DNA of 64,000 bases from Microlunatus endophyticus (GCF_014646195.1 NZ_BMMZ01000002.1:62001-126000), one strand, 5' to 3'. Positions 50,701-62,869 are shown, counted from the stretch's first letter. The notes: generated by a model not told the origin, from the letters alone. Numbers and translations are program-made.

Positions 50701-51750
50701 TCAGGCGACAGACCTCATCGCTTGGTGCATCCGCAGCGTGAGTGTCGCGATCGACTCCCGGGCGGAGTCGATCGCGGGCACGAGCCCGGCCAGCTTGGAC
50801 TCCAGCAGCGGCGCGACCTCGGCAAGCTGATCGTGCCGACCGACCAGATCGGCGAGCCCGGCCACGGCGAGCAGCCGGGCGATCTTCTGCGGGTCGTCCG
50901 CCGACCCGACGGGAAAGGCGCCCTCGGTCGCCCCGATGATCAGTCCGTGGGCGCGGTCGCTGACCACGGCGAGGGACTGCCGGTAGATCGCCCGGACGTG
51001 GGCGTCGAGATCCGGGTGCCGCATGCTCGGTGGGGTGCGATACTCGCCGCCCAGCGCCGCGGCGAGCCGAACGGCGCGCGGCGCGTCCCGGGCCACCTGC
51101 GCCAGCGTGACGATCCTGGTCCCGGTGCGGGCGGCGAGGCTGCGGACGGCCGCGATCCAGCCGTCGCCGGGCCACGGCCGGTCGTAGCGCAGAGTGACGG
51201 CAAGGAGTGGGCGCGAGTCGGCTGAGGGCCACTGGGCGGTCGGGGAGCCGAGCGCGTAGCCCCAGTCCGGGGCGACGTCGCCGAAACCCGCGGCGTCCCG
51301 CGAGACGGTGTCGCGCCAGGACACCAGGGCGGCCTCGCGCAGCGCCGGATGGAAGCAGACCTGATCGGCGACCGACGGTTGCCGCAGACCGGCACCGGCC
51401 AGGATCACGATCCCTCCCCGGCCAAGGACCCGCTGCAGCTGCAGCGCCGGCTCCTTGCGCGGGTACGCACCAGGCAGCGGATTGATCTCGCCGGTGTTGA
51501 GCAGCAGAACCGGGCGGAAGGCCGTCGCGCCGGCCTCGAGCCAGTCGACGGGATCGGCATAGACCCGGTGAGCCGGCGTCAGCGGCAGGCCGGAGAGATA
51601 GTCGTCGGACTGCACCCCGAAATGCAGATGGAAGCGTCGCCCATCCCCTTGAGCGGCCAGAAAATAACCAGCCCGCAGCGCGGAATCGCCGAGATTGTCG
51701 TCCTGTCCGCTCAAATGAGCAAACACATCCTGGATGCCGTCCTCATTCAT
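50701..51750 (-). CDS. polysaccharide pyruvyl transferase-family protein
   Basis: A 349-residue soluble protein. The motif DDNLGDSALRAGYFLA at the N-terminus and SLAVVSDRAHGLIIGATEGAFPVG in the C-terminal half match the pattern of the pyruvyltransferase family (nucleotide-sugar-like GT-B fold with a conserved R-x-H). Such enzymes add a pyruvate ketal to a sugar from phosphoenolpyruvate, giving the polymer a negative charge. The gene points leftward against the rest of the locus and shares a 27-base promoter gap with the next gene. Family assignment is moderate. Confidence 0.7.
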   Translation of the reverse strand: MNEDGIQDVFAHLSGQDDNLGDSALRAGYFLAAQGDGRRFHLHFGVQSDDYLSGLPLTPAHRVYADPVDWLEAGATAFRPVLLLNTGEINPLPGAYPRKEPALQLQRVLGRGGIVILAGAGLRQPSVADQVCFHPALREAALVSWRDTVSRDAAGFGDVAPDWGYALGSPTAQWPSADSRPLLAVTLRYDRPWPGDGWIAAVRSLAARTGTRIVTLAQVARDAPRAVRLAAALGGEYRTPPSMRHPDLDAHVRAIYRQSLAVVSDRAHGLIIGATEGAFPVGSADDPQKIARLLAVAGLADLVGRHDQLAEVAPLLESKLAGLVPAIDSARESIATLTLRMHQAMRSVA

Positions 51751-51777
51751 CGTCGGATAAGTCTATATAGTCTTCGC

Positions 51778-54050
<2,273 letters not shown>

Positions 54051-54100
54051 TTCATCGGTCATTCGACATCCATTTCAGAGCACCGAGCGAAGGTAATTGC

Positions 54101-57100
54101 GTGCTGTTTCGTCCAGTAAGCTCACCTGACATGCCGATGCCGCACAATAACTCGCCACTCCAGCGATGGCATTCCGGTGACTTTCTTGTTCGGATTGCGC
54201 GCGGCGAGCGTCCCGACGACGATCCGACACCCGGGCACTATGCCACCCCCGCCGTCGCGGGCCGGCTGGATGTTCCTACGACATCGTCGTTCGCGACGCG
54301 GTCTGCGGCTGCCTTCCTGACAGGGCTGCCGGCCGACCCGGACCTGTACGAGCACCACGCGCTGCTCCGCTCCCCGGCGCTGACGACGGCGCAGCTGACC
54401 AGCTTCGGGGCGCGGAACAAGTCGGTCTGGGCGCTGGACGCGCTCGCCGGCCGGCTGACCGGGGACCGGCACGACTGGTCCAGCCTGCGCGCGACGGTGC
54501 TGCTCTGCGACGAGGCGCCCGAGGCCTTCGAACCGACTCTCGACCCGATCGCGCTGGAAGACCTGTACAGCCTCGCCCGGGTCCTGCACGACGGGGCGTT
54601 CGATCTCGAGACGGAGCGCGCACTGCTGCGGTTCATCGCGCTCCGGATGCTCCGCGGCGGCGAGCTGGAGACGACCGACCTGGAGACCTTCCTCACGCGT
54701 CTGCTGGGTGCCGGGCTCGGTGCGGAGGCCGGGGCGCTCTTCCCCGGACTCTCGACCCAGACCTGGCGCCGGTACGCGATCGCCGCGGAGCTGCGGCACC
54801 CGCGGTTCGGCGGGAGCCTGGACGCCACGCTGGCGCGGCTGAACGAGGCGTACTACCGCCTCGGGCTCGAACGCCTGCGACTGGACGGCGCCGCCGAGAC
54901 GCCGTTCGAACGGCTCGCCGCCGCGGCGGCCACCCCGGCAGCGGTCGGCGGACCGCTGGTGACCGTGATCATCACCTCGCATCGTCCGGGGCCGGAACTG
55001 CAGACGGCGGTGCGCTCGATCGTCGCTCAGTCCTACCAGGACTGGGAACTGATCGTGGTCGAAGACGACTCGCCGGAGGAGTATCGGCCGGTCCTGGACG
55101 CCGTCGCCACGTTCGACCCGCGTATCCGCGTGATCCGCGGCGAGACCGGTGGGGGCCCCGGGATCGGCCCGTACGCCCGACGCAACGAGGCCATCCAGCT
55201 CGCGCGCGGTGAGCTGGTGACCATGCAGGATCCGGACGGCTGGTCGCATCCCCGGCGGATCGAGCTGCAGGTACGCGACCTGCTGGCTGTGCCGACGCGG
55301 CTGGCGAATCTGATCACCGGGGCCAGGGCGACCGACGAGTTCTCGCTCTTCACACCGTGCGGTGCGGATCTGGTCGAGGTCCAGTCATCGATCCTGTTCC
55401 GCCGGGACGCGGTTGTCGACGCCATCGGATACTTCGACTCGGCGCACGGTGGTGCCGAGCTCGAATTCCGCCGCCGGCTCGAGACCGTGACGCGGATGCC
55501 GGTGCACGCGATCGCGACCGAGGTCCCGCTGGTATTCGTCCGGACCGAGTCCGGGTCCGCACCCGTACAGGACGGCACCGCGACCTGGTCCGAGCAGGAG
55601 CTGATGGCCTACCACAGCTCGGTCCATCGATTCCATGAGCAGATCCTGGCCGGGCGACAGGCGCCCCAGCTTCCGCCGGCGCAGGGCGAGCGGATGATCG
55701 CTGCGCCGCCCCGCCTGCTCGGCACCGAGCCGATCCCGAGACCGGTGGATCTGCTGCTCGTGGTCGACGGTCGGAAGCCGTCGTGGCGGGAGAAGTTCAT
55801 CGACGTCGTCGTGGACGAGATCCGGACAGCTCTGTCGGCGGGCCTTCGGGTCGCGTTGCTGCACTCGGAGTCGGCGACCGGCATGCTGTCCGGGGCACCG
55901 CTGCCGTACGCCCTGCAATCCCTGATCGACTCCGGCCGGCTGCTGCAGGTCTTCGACCAGGATCCGGTCGAGGCCACGGTCGTCGTCGTGCGGCATGCCG
56001 GCGCGGCGCAGGGACATCCGGCCCGCCGGCGGCCGATCACCGCCACGCGGGTGGTGGTCGTCGAGGACCCGTCCGGTGGCGATGAGCGGGGCGGCACCGT
56101 GGCCCGGCCGGACGTCTGCGCGACTGTGTCCGCCTGGTTCGGCGTGCAGCCGCGCTGGATCCCGGTGCGGCCGACGCCGTCCAAGCCGAACATCAAGTCG
56201 GTCGTCGTCGATCGGGACATGGTCCTGGTGCGGCTGCAGTCGCCTGATCTGGCGAGCATCTCTGCGGTCAGGATCGGGAGGCCCGATGCTTTCGTCGACC
56301 TCGAGCTGACGCCCGGGGAGGACGCCGGCGGGAGGTTCCGGCTCGCTGCCGGGCCCGTCGACGAGTTGCCGGCCGGTGAGCTCTCCATCGCCGTCGTGCG
56401 CCAGATCGACGGGGGACCGCCCGCAGTACAGACCTGCCAGGTCCCGCCGAGGTCGGTACTGACGGTCCCCGGCCGAAGATTGCTGGTCAGCACGGGGGAC
56501 AGCGGCGGCCTCCGGATGCTGTCCGACACTCCCGGCCCGGACGCCAGCGGGGCGGACGCCAGCGGGGCGGCCGACTTCTACCAGCGCTACCTGGATGCCG
56601 AGGTGTCGCTGGTGAAAGTGTTCCGGAACCTCGTCGGCGTGACGGTCGCGGGTCGCAACGTCGCCGGACTGGTCGCGCTGTCCGCGCTGCGGATCGTCAA
56701 CGGGCGGATCCGCCGGCGTGACTTCATCCTCGAGCCGGCCACCGACGGTCAGGTCCGAGCTCGGCATTCAGTGGCGTCCATCGCCGACGTGCGGTGGCAG
56801 ATCTACGGTCTGTTCCAGACACCGGTCGGCCTGGTGGAGATGCCGATCCGGGTCACTGCCGACACTGCGGTGGAGAACAGCGACCGCTACCGGGTGCGGG
56901 TGCTCGCCGAAAGAGGCGTCGTCCAAGTCGTTCCGCAACGAGTCGACCCGCAGTCGGATCGGGTCCCGGGCCTGTCGGTGATCATGCCGGTCTACAACGT
57001 CGGGCCGTATCTGGACACCGCGATCAGATCGGTGCTGACCCAGGACTTCGACGATCTCGAGTTGATCATCATCGACGACGCCTCGTCGGACAACGGCCGC

Positions 57101-58894
57101 CGGATCATGGAGATGCACCGGGAGCTCGACCCGCGGATCAGGGTCATCGAGCTGGATCACAACACACTGGGCGGAGCGGGGATCCCGAGCAATCTCGGCA
57201 TCCGTGCGGCGCGCGGCAAATACATCGCCTTCGTCGACAGCGACGACTGGGTGAGCAAGACCGGTCTCAACCAGCTGGTGGTGCTCGCCGAGCGACACGA
57301 CGCCGAGATCGCCATCGGCGACTTCCAGCTCTTCAACGACGACGACCGGCAGCTCGACCCGCCGCTGGACAGCGCGGCCTGGCTCGACCTTCCGGTCGAC
57401 GAGGTGATCTCGGCGGTCAGCCATCCTGCGCTGCTGAGGCTGTCGCCGGTGCCCTGGCGCAAGCTCTACCGCCGGGATTTCGTCCAGGCCCATCGGATCC
57501 GCTTTCCCGAGGGCGACCTCTTCTATGAGGACAATGTGCTGCACTGGCTGGTCCTGTCGCGGGCCGAACGAGTCGTCGCCTCGGACGAGATCGTCGCCTA
57601 TCACCGGATGCAGCGCGAAGGTCAGACGATGGCTGCCGACCTCTACAAGTTCGGCGCGATCGCCAGCCACGCCAATGCGATCGTGAACGCCTTGGACGAG
57701 GTCCGCGACGACCGGCGGGGTCCGTTGTTCGAGGCCTTCATCCAATACCTGCGCCGACAGAACTGGACCGTCAGACGCCAGACGCAGCCCGCGGCGGCGG
57801 CGCTGATGAAGCGCCGCTTCGCCGGAGCATACGAGAAGGCGATCGCGGCAGCGCCAGGAGCCCCGGTCAGGGCCGAGATCCGCCGGCACTTCGAAGAGTT
57901 CCGGGACGCCTATCCAGATCTGGATCTGACCGTCGTGATTCCGGTGTTCGACAGCGAGGATCTGATCCGCGACACCCTGGACTCGGTGTTGCGGCTCACC
58001 GGCCTCGGCTTGAGCTACAACGTGTTGCTCGTCGACGACGGCTCGACCGACTCCTCGCTGACGGTCATCCGGGAGTACGAGGACATCTACGACCACGTGC
58101 ACGTCTTCACCCAGCGGAACCGAGGGGCCGGCAGGGCGCGGAATTCGGTGATCCCGCTGGTCACCGGTCGGTACACGTACTTCCTCGATGCCGACGACGT
58201 CGTCGACGCCGGCGCACTGGCCCGGGCGGTTGCGCACGCCGACAGTGAAGCTGCCGACCTGGTCTTCCTGAAATACCGGATCGAGTACTTCGACGAGGGC
58301 CGCTCACGCGGGATGTTCAACGCCGACACCGAGATCTGGAACCGGATCCTCGAGTGCGACGACGCCGCCGAACGCCAGCGGCTCATCGTCGGCCTGATCA
58401 ACTACCCGTGGAACCGGCTGATCCGGACCTCGCTCCTGCACGACGCCGGCATCTTCTTCGGGCCGACCGTGGTGCATAACGACATGGTCTTCCACTGGCA
58501 CGGGACCCTGAGCGCGCGGACCATCAGCTTCCTGGACGCCGAGGTCTGCATCCATCGCAAATTCGACAGCCGTACCCAGGTCACCAACATCGTCGACGAA
58601 CGCCGCATGGTCGTGGTCGAGGCGCTCCGCGGCACCTACGAGCGGATCTGCGAGCTGCCGTCCTATCCGAATGTCCGCGAGGAGTGGATCCGCTTCGCGG
58701 TCGACCTGCTGGACTGGGCGAAGGACCGTATCCCGGCTTCGCTGCGGGAGACCTACGTCCAACGGGGCGAGCGCTTCATCCAGGCGGTGTTCGAGGAGGC
58801 GGCCCAGTCCGCGGACGGTCAGCAGCCGCTGCAGCCCGACGGCGTGGTCCGGGTCGACCAGAACACGCCGACGACGATCTCCGTTCCCGCCTGA
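54101..58894 (+). CDS. giant glycosyltransferase with three GT2 domains
   Basis: A 1597-residue cytosolic protein. A helical N-terminal region of about 280 residues comes first, then GT2 domain 1 (from about 285, TVIITSHRPGPELQTAV, donor region MQDPDGWSHPRR). An unassigned beta-rich middle (about 500-950) follows, then GT2 domain 2 (from about 957, LSVIMPVYNVGPYLDTA, donor site FVDSDDW) and GT2 domain 3 (from about 1273, LTVVIPVFDSEDLIRDT, donor site YFLDADDVVD). GAAGG precedes the GTG at 54101. Multi-GT2 proteins of this kind build teichoic-acid-like or capsular polymers. Domain 1 has Asp-Pro-Asp at the donor site, an altered DxD. No membrane helix. Confidence 0.92.
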   Translation: MLFRPVSSPDMPMPHNNSPLQRWHSGDFLVRIARGERPDDDPTPGHYATPAVAGRLDVPTTSSFATRSAAAFLTGLPADPDLYEHHALLRSPALTTAQLTSFGARNKSVWALDALAGRLTGDRHDWSSLRATVLLCDEAPEAFEPTLDPIALEDLYSLARVLHDGAFDLETERALLRFIALRMLRGGELETTDLETFLTRLLGAGLGAEAGALFPGLSTQTWRRYAIAAELRHPRFGGSLDATLARLNEAYYRLGLERLRLDGAAETPFERLAAAAATPAAVGGPLVTVIITSHRPGPELQTAVRSIVAQSYQDWELIVVEDDSPEEYRPVLDAVATFDPRIRVIRGETGGGPGIGPYARRNEAIQLARGELVTMQDPDGWSHPRRIELQVRDLLAVPTRLANLITGARATDEFSLFTPCGADLVEVQSSILFRRDAVVDAIGYFDSAHGGAELEFRRRLETVTRMPVHAIATEVPLVFVRTESGSAPVQDGTATWSEQELMAYHSSVHRFHEQILAGRQAPQLPPAQGERMIAAPPRLLGTEPIPRPVDLLLVVDGRKPSWREKFIDVVVDEIRTALSAGLRVALLHSESATGMLSGAPLPYALQSLIDSGRLLQVFDQDPVEATVVVVRHAGAAQGHPARRRPITATRVVVVEDPSGGDERGGTVARPDVCATVSAWFGVQPRWIPVRPTPSKPNIKSVVVDRDMVLVRLQSPDLASISAVRIGRPDAFVDLELTPGEDAGGRFRLAAGPVDELPAGELSIAVVRQIDGGPPAVQTCQVPPRSVLTVPGRRLLVSTGDSGGLRMLSDTPGPDASGADASGAADFYQRYLDAEVSLVKVFRNLVGVTVAGRNVAGLVALSALRIVNGRIRRRDFILEPATDGQVRARHSVASIADVRWQIYGLFQTPVGLVEMPIRVTADTAVENSDRYRVRVLAERGVVQVVPQRVDPQSDRVPGLSVIMPVYNVGPYLDTAIRSVLTQDFDDLELIIIDDASSDNGRRIMEMHRELDPRIRVIELDHNTLGGAGIPSNLGIRAARGKYIAFVDSDDWVSKTGLNQLVVLAERHDAEIAIGDFQLFNDDDRQLDPPLDSAAWLDLPVDEVISAVSHPALLRLSPVPWRKLYRRDFVQAHRIRFPEGDLFYEDNVLHWLVLSRAERVVASDEIVAYHRMQREGQTMAADLYKFGAIASHANAIVNALDEVRDDRRGPLFEAFIQYLRRQNWTVRRQTQPAAAALMKRRFAGAYEKAIAAAPGAPVRAEIRRHFEEFRDAYPDLDLTVVIPVFDSEDLIRDTLDSVLRLTGLGLSYNVLLVDDGSTDSSLTVIREYEDIYDHVHVFTQRNRGAGRARNSVIPLVTGRYTYFLDADDVVDAGALARAVAHADSEAADLVFLKYRIEYFDEGRSRGMFNADTEIWNRILECDDAAERQRLIVGLINYPWNRLIRTSLLHDAGIFFGPTVVHNDMVFHWHGTLSARTISFLDAEVCIHRKFDSRTQVTNIVDERRMVVVEALRGTYERICELPSYPNVREEWIRFAVDLLDWAKDRIPASLRETYVQRGERFIQAVFEEAAQSADGQQPLQPDGVVRVDQNTPTTISVPA

Positions 58895-58904
58895 GGAGGC
58901 GCCC

Positions 58905-60194
58905 ATGCCAGCACAGCCCACGACCGGGCAGCCCACGACCGGGCAGCACAGGACCGCGTCGGGTGTCTCGGTACGAGCCGCCGACGCCTGGGTCAGCGCG
59001 CTGTCGAATCTGGTCGCGGTGCGCAGCCCGCTGAGCGGACAGCTGGCCGAGCGATTGACGATCCGCCAGGATTTAAGCCGAGCCCAACGGGTCCGGCTTG
59101 ACCGGCTGGTGCCGTGGGCCAGACAGCTCGCCGAGCCCGCTCCCGTGCCACGGTTGCGGTCCGGCGAGATCCCGTTCGCCGTCCTCGGTTACCGCACACC
59201 GGACTACGAAGCGGCATCGCGGAACATCGGCGACTGGGTGCAGACGATCGCAATGATGTCCCACGTCATCCGCCGGCCCGACGTCCGGTTCACCGGAGAC
59301 GACGAGGTCGCGGGCCTGTTCAACCGGCTGCGATCGAGGATGCCCGCCGGCAGCCGGATCGACGGTCCGTCCGGGACGCTCCGGTTGGTGGAGGTCAACC
59401 GCGACGCGTCCTGGTACGACTCGCTGCCTGAACCGACCTGGGCCTTCGTCTTCGGGTGGTACTTCAAGCTGCCGTTCGGTCGGCACCCGGAGTTCTGGCT
59501 GAACCCGCGGATCATTCCGATCTTCCTGTCCTTCCACATCAGCCGCGGCGACCAGCTGTCGGACAAGGCGTACGACTACCTGCGCGAGCACGCGCCGATC
59601 GGCTGCCGGGACTGGCCAACGGTGCGGATCCTTCGAGGCCGGGGGATCCCGGCCTATTTCTCGGGCTGTGTCACCACGACGATCGGATCCTTGTTCCCGC
59701 CGGTCCATCCTGATCGGACAAAGCCGGTGGCCTACGTCGATGTCGAGCCGCCGCAGGACGCCGCAGGCGTGGTCGCCCTGCGCAGCCTGGACAATGCCCT
59801 GCGTGAACTGCCACTCGCCGAGTCCCTCGGCAGGGCGGTGCGGCGGCAGTACGCCTACCGCAGCCGATACTCCCGGATCGTGACGTCGCGGTTGCACACC
59901 CTGCTCCCGGCACTGTCGTGTGGGCTCAGCGTCGACTGGCGTCCGAGAGATCCCAACGATCGGCGGTTCGAGGGACTTGCCGGCCCGACGGCCGAGCCGA
60001 TGGACGAGATGGCCGCACGGGTTTCCGGGATCGCTCGGGTCGTGCTGGACGCGATCCTGACCGGCAGGTCGAAGTCCGAGGTGTACGCCCGCTACCGGGA
60101 CGAGGTGGCCGAGGAGGTCGCGGTTGCCGAGCTACGGCTGTCCGCCGAAGAACAGTCCAGGCAACCGTTCGGCCGGCCCGCGGCCGGGCTCTGA
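58905..60194 (+). CDS. polysaccharide pyruvyl transferase-family protein
   Basis: A 429-residue protein. The N-terminus contains a PTTGQ duplication. The core shows VLGYRTPDYEAASRNIGDWVQTIAM, where NIGDxxQ is the family's entry motif, then VFGWYFKLPF. The C-terminal GT-B half has PIGCRDWPTVRILRGRGIPAYFSGCVTTTI and RIVTSRLHTLLPALSCGL, with the conserved Arg and His. GAGGAGG precedes the ATG at 58905. It follows the giant glycosyltransferase by 10 bases, so it acts on the same product. The family assignment is better supported than for the other copy. Confidence 0.82.
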   Translation: MPAQPTTGQPTTGQHRTASGVSVRAADAWVSALSNLVAVRSPLSGQLAERLTIRQDLSRAQRVRLDRLVPWARQLAEPAPVPRLRSGEIPFAVLGYRTPDYEAASRNIGDWVQTIAMMSHVIRRPDVRFTGDDEVAGLFNRLRSRMPAGSRIDGPSGTLRLVEVNRDASWYDSLPEPTWAFVFGWYFKLPFGRHPEFWLNPRIIPIFLSFHISRGDQLSDKAYDYLREHAPIGCRDWPTVRILRGRGIPAYFSGCVTTTIGSLFPPVHPDRTKPVAYVDVEPPQDAAGVVALRSLDNALRELPLAESLGRAVRRQYAYRSRYSRIVTSRLHTLLPALSCGLSVDWRPRDPNDRRFEGLAGPTAEPMDEMAARVSGIARVVLDAILTGRSKSEVYARYRDEVAEEVAVAELRLSAEEQSRQPFGRPAAGL

Positions 60195-60204
60195 CAGGGA
60201 CGTC

Positions 60205-60951
60205 ATGCGCAATCTCATCTGGCAGTTCCACGTCGACACCAAGCGGCCGTACGACGGGGTGCATCGCAAGCGGATGGCGATGGCGTCGGTGGAGACGGTC
60301 GCGTTCTATGCCATGAAGCACGGCGTGGAATACGAGCTGGGAGCCCATCCCCGATGGTGGGGCCGCGGCTATCACGGCGGCCCGGCGATGGAGCGCTTCC
60401 AACTCCTTGACGAGCGGTTCGATGACTATGACCAGATCCTCTACCTGGACACCGACATCCTCATCTCGCCCGAAGCGCCCGACATCTTCCAGGAGCACTC
60501 CGACGCGACCATTGCGGGAATCCGCCAGATGCACCAGCGAGACGGCACATTGCTCGAGGACGGCTGGCTGGGCAGGGAATTCCCCGACCCGGACCGGTAT
60601 CGCACCAACTACGTGAACGGCGCCATCCTGCTGTTGTCCCGTGACTTCCGCCAGTATCTGCGCGGAGTCCTGAGCGTCGACGACATCCAGATCGACAAGG
60701 GCAAATCGTGGGATCGGGACCGGCTCGACGTGCGGTGGCCGGTCTACGACCAGTCGATGGTGTCGTACTGGTTGGCGATGTCGCCTTTCTCGCTGACGCC
60801 CTTGGACCGGTCCTGGGTGAAGGGTCCGTACTTCTACAATCACGGCGGCCAGAAGACCGACGAGAAGCTGAAGCGCTACTTCCGCCGCTACGACGAGCTG
60901 CGTCAGCAGTGGATTCCGCAGGGGTACCCAGGGGTTGCGGCCGATCAGTGA
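60205..60951 (+). CDS. GT8-like glycosyltransferase
   Basis: A 248-residue GT-A enzyme. The donor-metal motif is DQILYLDTDILIS (Asp82 and Asp84). NYVNGAILLLS follows, as in GT8 family proteins, and a later YDQSMVSYWLA and GPYFYNHGG supply the third metal ligand His. It starts 10 bases after the pyruvyltransferase stop, on the same strand. The sugar transferred is unknown. This is the last gene of the rightward glycan operon; the next genes face it. Confidence 0.82.
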   Translation: MRNLIWQFHVDTKRPYDGVHRKRMAMASVETVAFYAMKHGVEYELGAHPRWWGRGYHGGPAMERFQLLDERFDDYDQILYLDTDILISPEAPDIFQEHSDATIAGIRQMHQRDGTLLEDGWLGREFPDPDRYRTNYVNGAILLLSRDFRQYLRGVLSVDDIQIDKGKSWDRDRLDVRWPVYDQSMVSYWLAMSPFSLTPLDRSWVKGPYFYNHGGQKTDEKLKRYFRRYDELRQQWIPQGYPGVAADQ

Positions 60952-60975
60952 GCAGTATCGGGCACCCGTGGCGGG

Positions 60976-62790
60976 TCAGGCCGACGGGACGGTGAGGACA
61001 GCCAGATGGTCGACCCGCCGGCCGGGCTCCAGCTCGGGATACTCCACGAGCCAGCGGTTGACCGTCTCGCGCTCCTGGCGACGGTTGTAGTCGTCCAGCA
61101 GGACGGTTGCGCCGTCGCTCAGTTTCGACCGCAGTAGCGGAACTGCGGGGTAGCGAGCCAGCGGATGGGTCTTGCCGACGGGGCCATCGACCAGGAGCAG
61201 ATCGATCCCGGTCAGATCGGCGATCGCCTCGACCGCGTACCAGGGGCGCAACTCCGCTCCGACCGGGGTCTGCTCGATCGGAGCGTGGCGGACCTCGACA
61301 TTGTCCAGGCCCTCGCGGCGGACCATCGTCGTCACGGCCTCGACCCACTCTGCGGAATTCTCCAACGAGACGAGCCGTCCTCCGCCAACCTGCCGCAAGG
61401 CCCGTGCGATCCACAGCGTCGATGCGCCGCTGCCGCACTCGACAACCAAGCGCGGCTTGTCGATCAGGACCCGCCGGACGACCTCGTGGAGTCCCTGCGG
61501 AGACAGTTGCCAGCCGGCATTGATCGGTGTCACCATGCCGGGCGACTGATCATCGGATCGGGGAGCGACCATGTCCCGCAACTGGAACTCCGCTCGCAGG
61601 TTGGTCTCGAGCCGCTGCTGGTCGGCGGCGATCTTGTCGACGGTCCTGCGCAGTGCTGCCAGTTCCTCGACGACGGCGGCCAGCAGTGCCTGGGTGCTCG
61701 TCTCCGTGGTCGGCCCGGTGCTCGTCTCCGTGGTCGGCCCGGTGCTCGCCTTGGCGGCCGGCGCAGCGTTCGGCTTACCGCTCAATTGCGCGACGACGCC
61801 ATCCCAGTCCGAGCGCAGCACGCCGGCCAACAGCGTCCCGGTCAGGCCTTCGGCCCCCGCCGGATCCGCGCCGGCGAGCACCGGGTCGCGCAACAGGTCT
61901 GCAAGTCGCCGTAGCTCGACCGGGCCCGCCGGCTTCCCGAGGGCGAGCATCGACGCGAGGTAGCGGTGCCGCATCAGGATCCGGGGAAGCACTCTCGTGG
62001 AAACGATCGCACGCCGTTCGGAATCCTCGAGCTCGCTCTCGCGCAGTGCCTCGATCATCGCTTCGAGGATCCGATAGCTCTTCTCGATGTTGGCCGCCGG
62101 AGCGTTGGCCCTTCGCGACAAGTGCGCTGGCTCGGTCGGGTCGTCGGCGTGCTGGGTCAGGAAGTAGTAGTCGTAACTGCCGAGATAGACGAACCGGGAT
62201 GCCCGGAGGATGAAGGCGAAGGCGAACGCAACATCCTGCCCGGAGGGCAGCGCTTCGGAGAATCTCAGCCCCTGACGCTCGATCTCGGCGCGCCGGAACA
62301 CCTTGTGGCAGGTGAGCGTGGACAGCGCCCGCATCCGGGGCTTCTCGGCGTACGGCTGGGCGAACGTGAAGACGCTTGTCCGGCCGTTGACCGCTACCTG
62401 GTTGACCGAGATCCAGTCGATCCTCTCGTGAGCGAGGTAGCCGGCGATCCGAGCCAGCGCCTCGGTCCCGATCGTGTCGTCGGCGTCGACGAAGAAGATG
62501 TAGTCACCGCTCGCCTCGTCCAGGATCCGGTTACGGGGCCGTGCCGCGCCGCCGGAGTTCTCGGCGGAGTGGATGACGCGTACGAATCCCGGCGTCTGTG
62601 CATGTTCTCGCTCGAAGTCGGCGAGGATCTCCAGCGTCTCCGGCGCCGTGCTCCCGTCATCGACGATGACGATCTCGTAGCGATCATGCGCCAGCGTCGA
62701 GCCGGAGATCGACTTCAGACAGCTGCGCAGCAGGTCCCGGCCGTTGAAGACTGGTACGCCGACCGTCAGGACCTTCGATCCGTCAACCAC
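60976..62790 (-). CDS. fusion of GT2 glycosyltransferase and SAM-dependent methyltransferase
   Basis: A 604-residue fusion. The N-terminal GT2 domain (residues 1-230) has LTVGVPVFNGRDLLRSCL, VDDGST and the donor site FFVDADDTIG. A linker at about 345-370 is a TGPTTETS repeat, followed by a coiled coil (VVEELAALRRTVDKIAADQQRLETNL). The C-terminal class I methyltransferase domain begins VVECGSGASTLWIARAL, with LLLVDGPVGKTHPLARYPA further on. An enzyme that adds a sugar and caps it with a methyl group would end chain growth, as in O-antigen terminators; this is inference. Confidence 0.88.
   Translation of the reverse strand: MVDGSKVLTVGVPVFNGRDLLRSCLKSISGSTLAHDRYEIVIVDDGSTAPETLEILADFEREHAQTPGFVRVIHSAENSGGAARPRNRILDEASGDYIFFVDADDTIGTEALARIAGYLAHERIDWISVNQVAVNGRTSVFTFAQPYAEKPRMRALSTLTCHKVFRRAEIERQGLRFSEALPSGQDVAFAFAFILRASRFVYLGSYDYYFLTQHADDPTEPAHLSRRANAPAANIEKSYRILEAMIEALRESELEDSERRAIVSTRVLPRILMRHRYLASMLALGKPAGPVELRRLADLLRDPVLAGADPAGAEGLTGTLLAGVLRSDWDGVVAQLSGKPNAAPAAKASTGPTTETSTGPTTETSTQALLAAVVEELAALRRTVDKIAADQQRLETNLRAEFQLRDMVAPRSDDQSPGMVTPINAGWQLSPQGLHEVVRRVLIDKPRLVVECGSGASTLWIARALRQVGGGRLVSLENSAEWVEAVTTMVRREGLDNVEVRHAPIEQTPVGAELRPWYAVEAIADLTGIDLLLVDGPVGKTHPLARYPAVPLLRSKLSDGATVLLDDYNRRQERETVNRWLVEYPELEPGRRVDHLAVLTVPSA
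61694..61741 (-). repeat. 24-bp tandem repeat encoding the linker of the fusion protein
   Basis: Two identical 24-base units (61694-61717 and 61718-61741) lie head to tail with a partial third copy. They encode TGPTTETS repeats on the minus strand. Slippage here would change linker length without breaking the frame. Confidence 0.85.
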
Positions 62791-62820
62791 GGATACCCCT
62801 CGGAGAAATCTGCCTGCTGG

Positions 62821-62859
62821 GTGGAAGTGCAGAGTGGAAGTGCAGAGTGGAAGTGCGGG
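62821..62859. repeat. 13-bp triplicate repeat between two leftward genes
   Basis: GTGGAAGTGCAGA twice, then GTGGAAGTGCGGG, head to tail, in the 79-base gap between the TylF-like methyltransferase and the GT2-methyltransferase fusion. No hairpin is apparent. Confidence 0.85.
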
Positions 62860-62869
62860 GACGGCGCGC

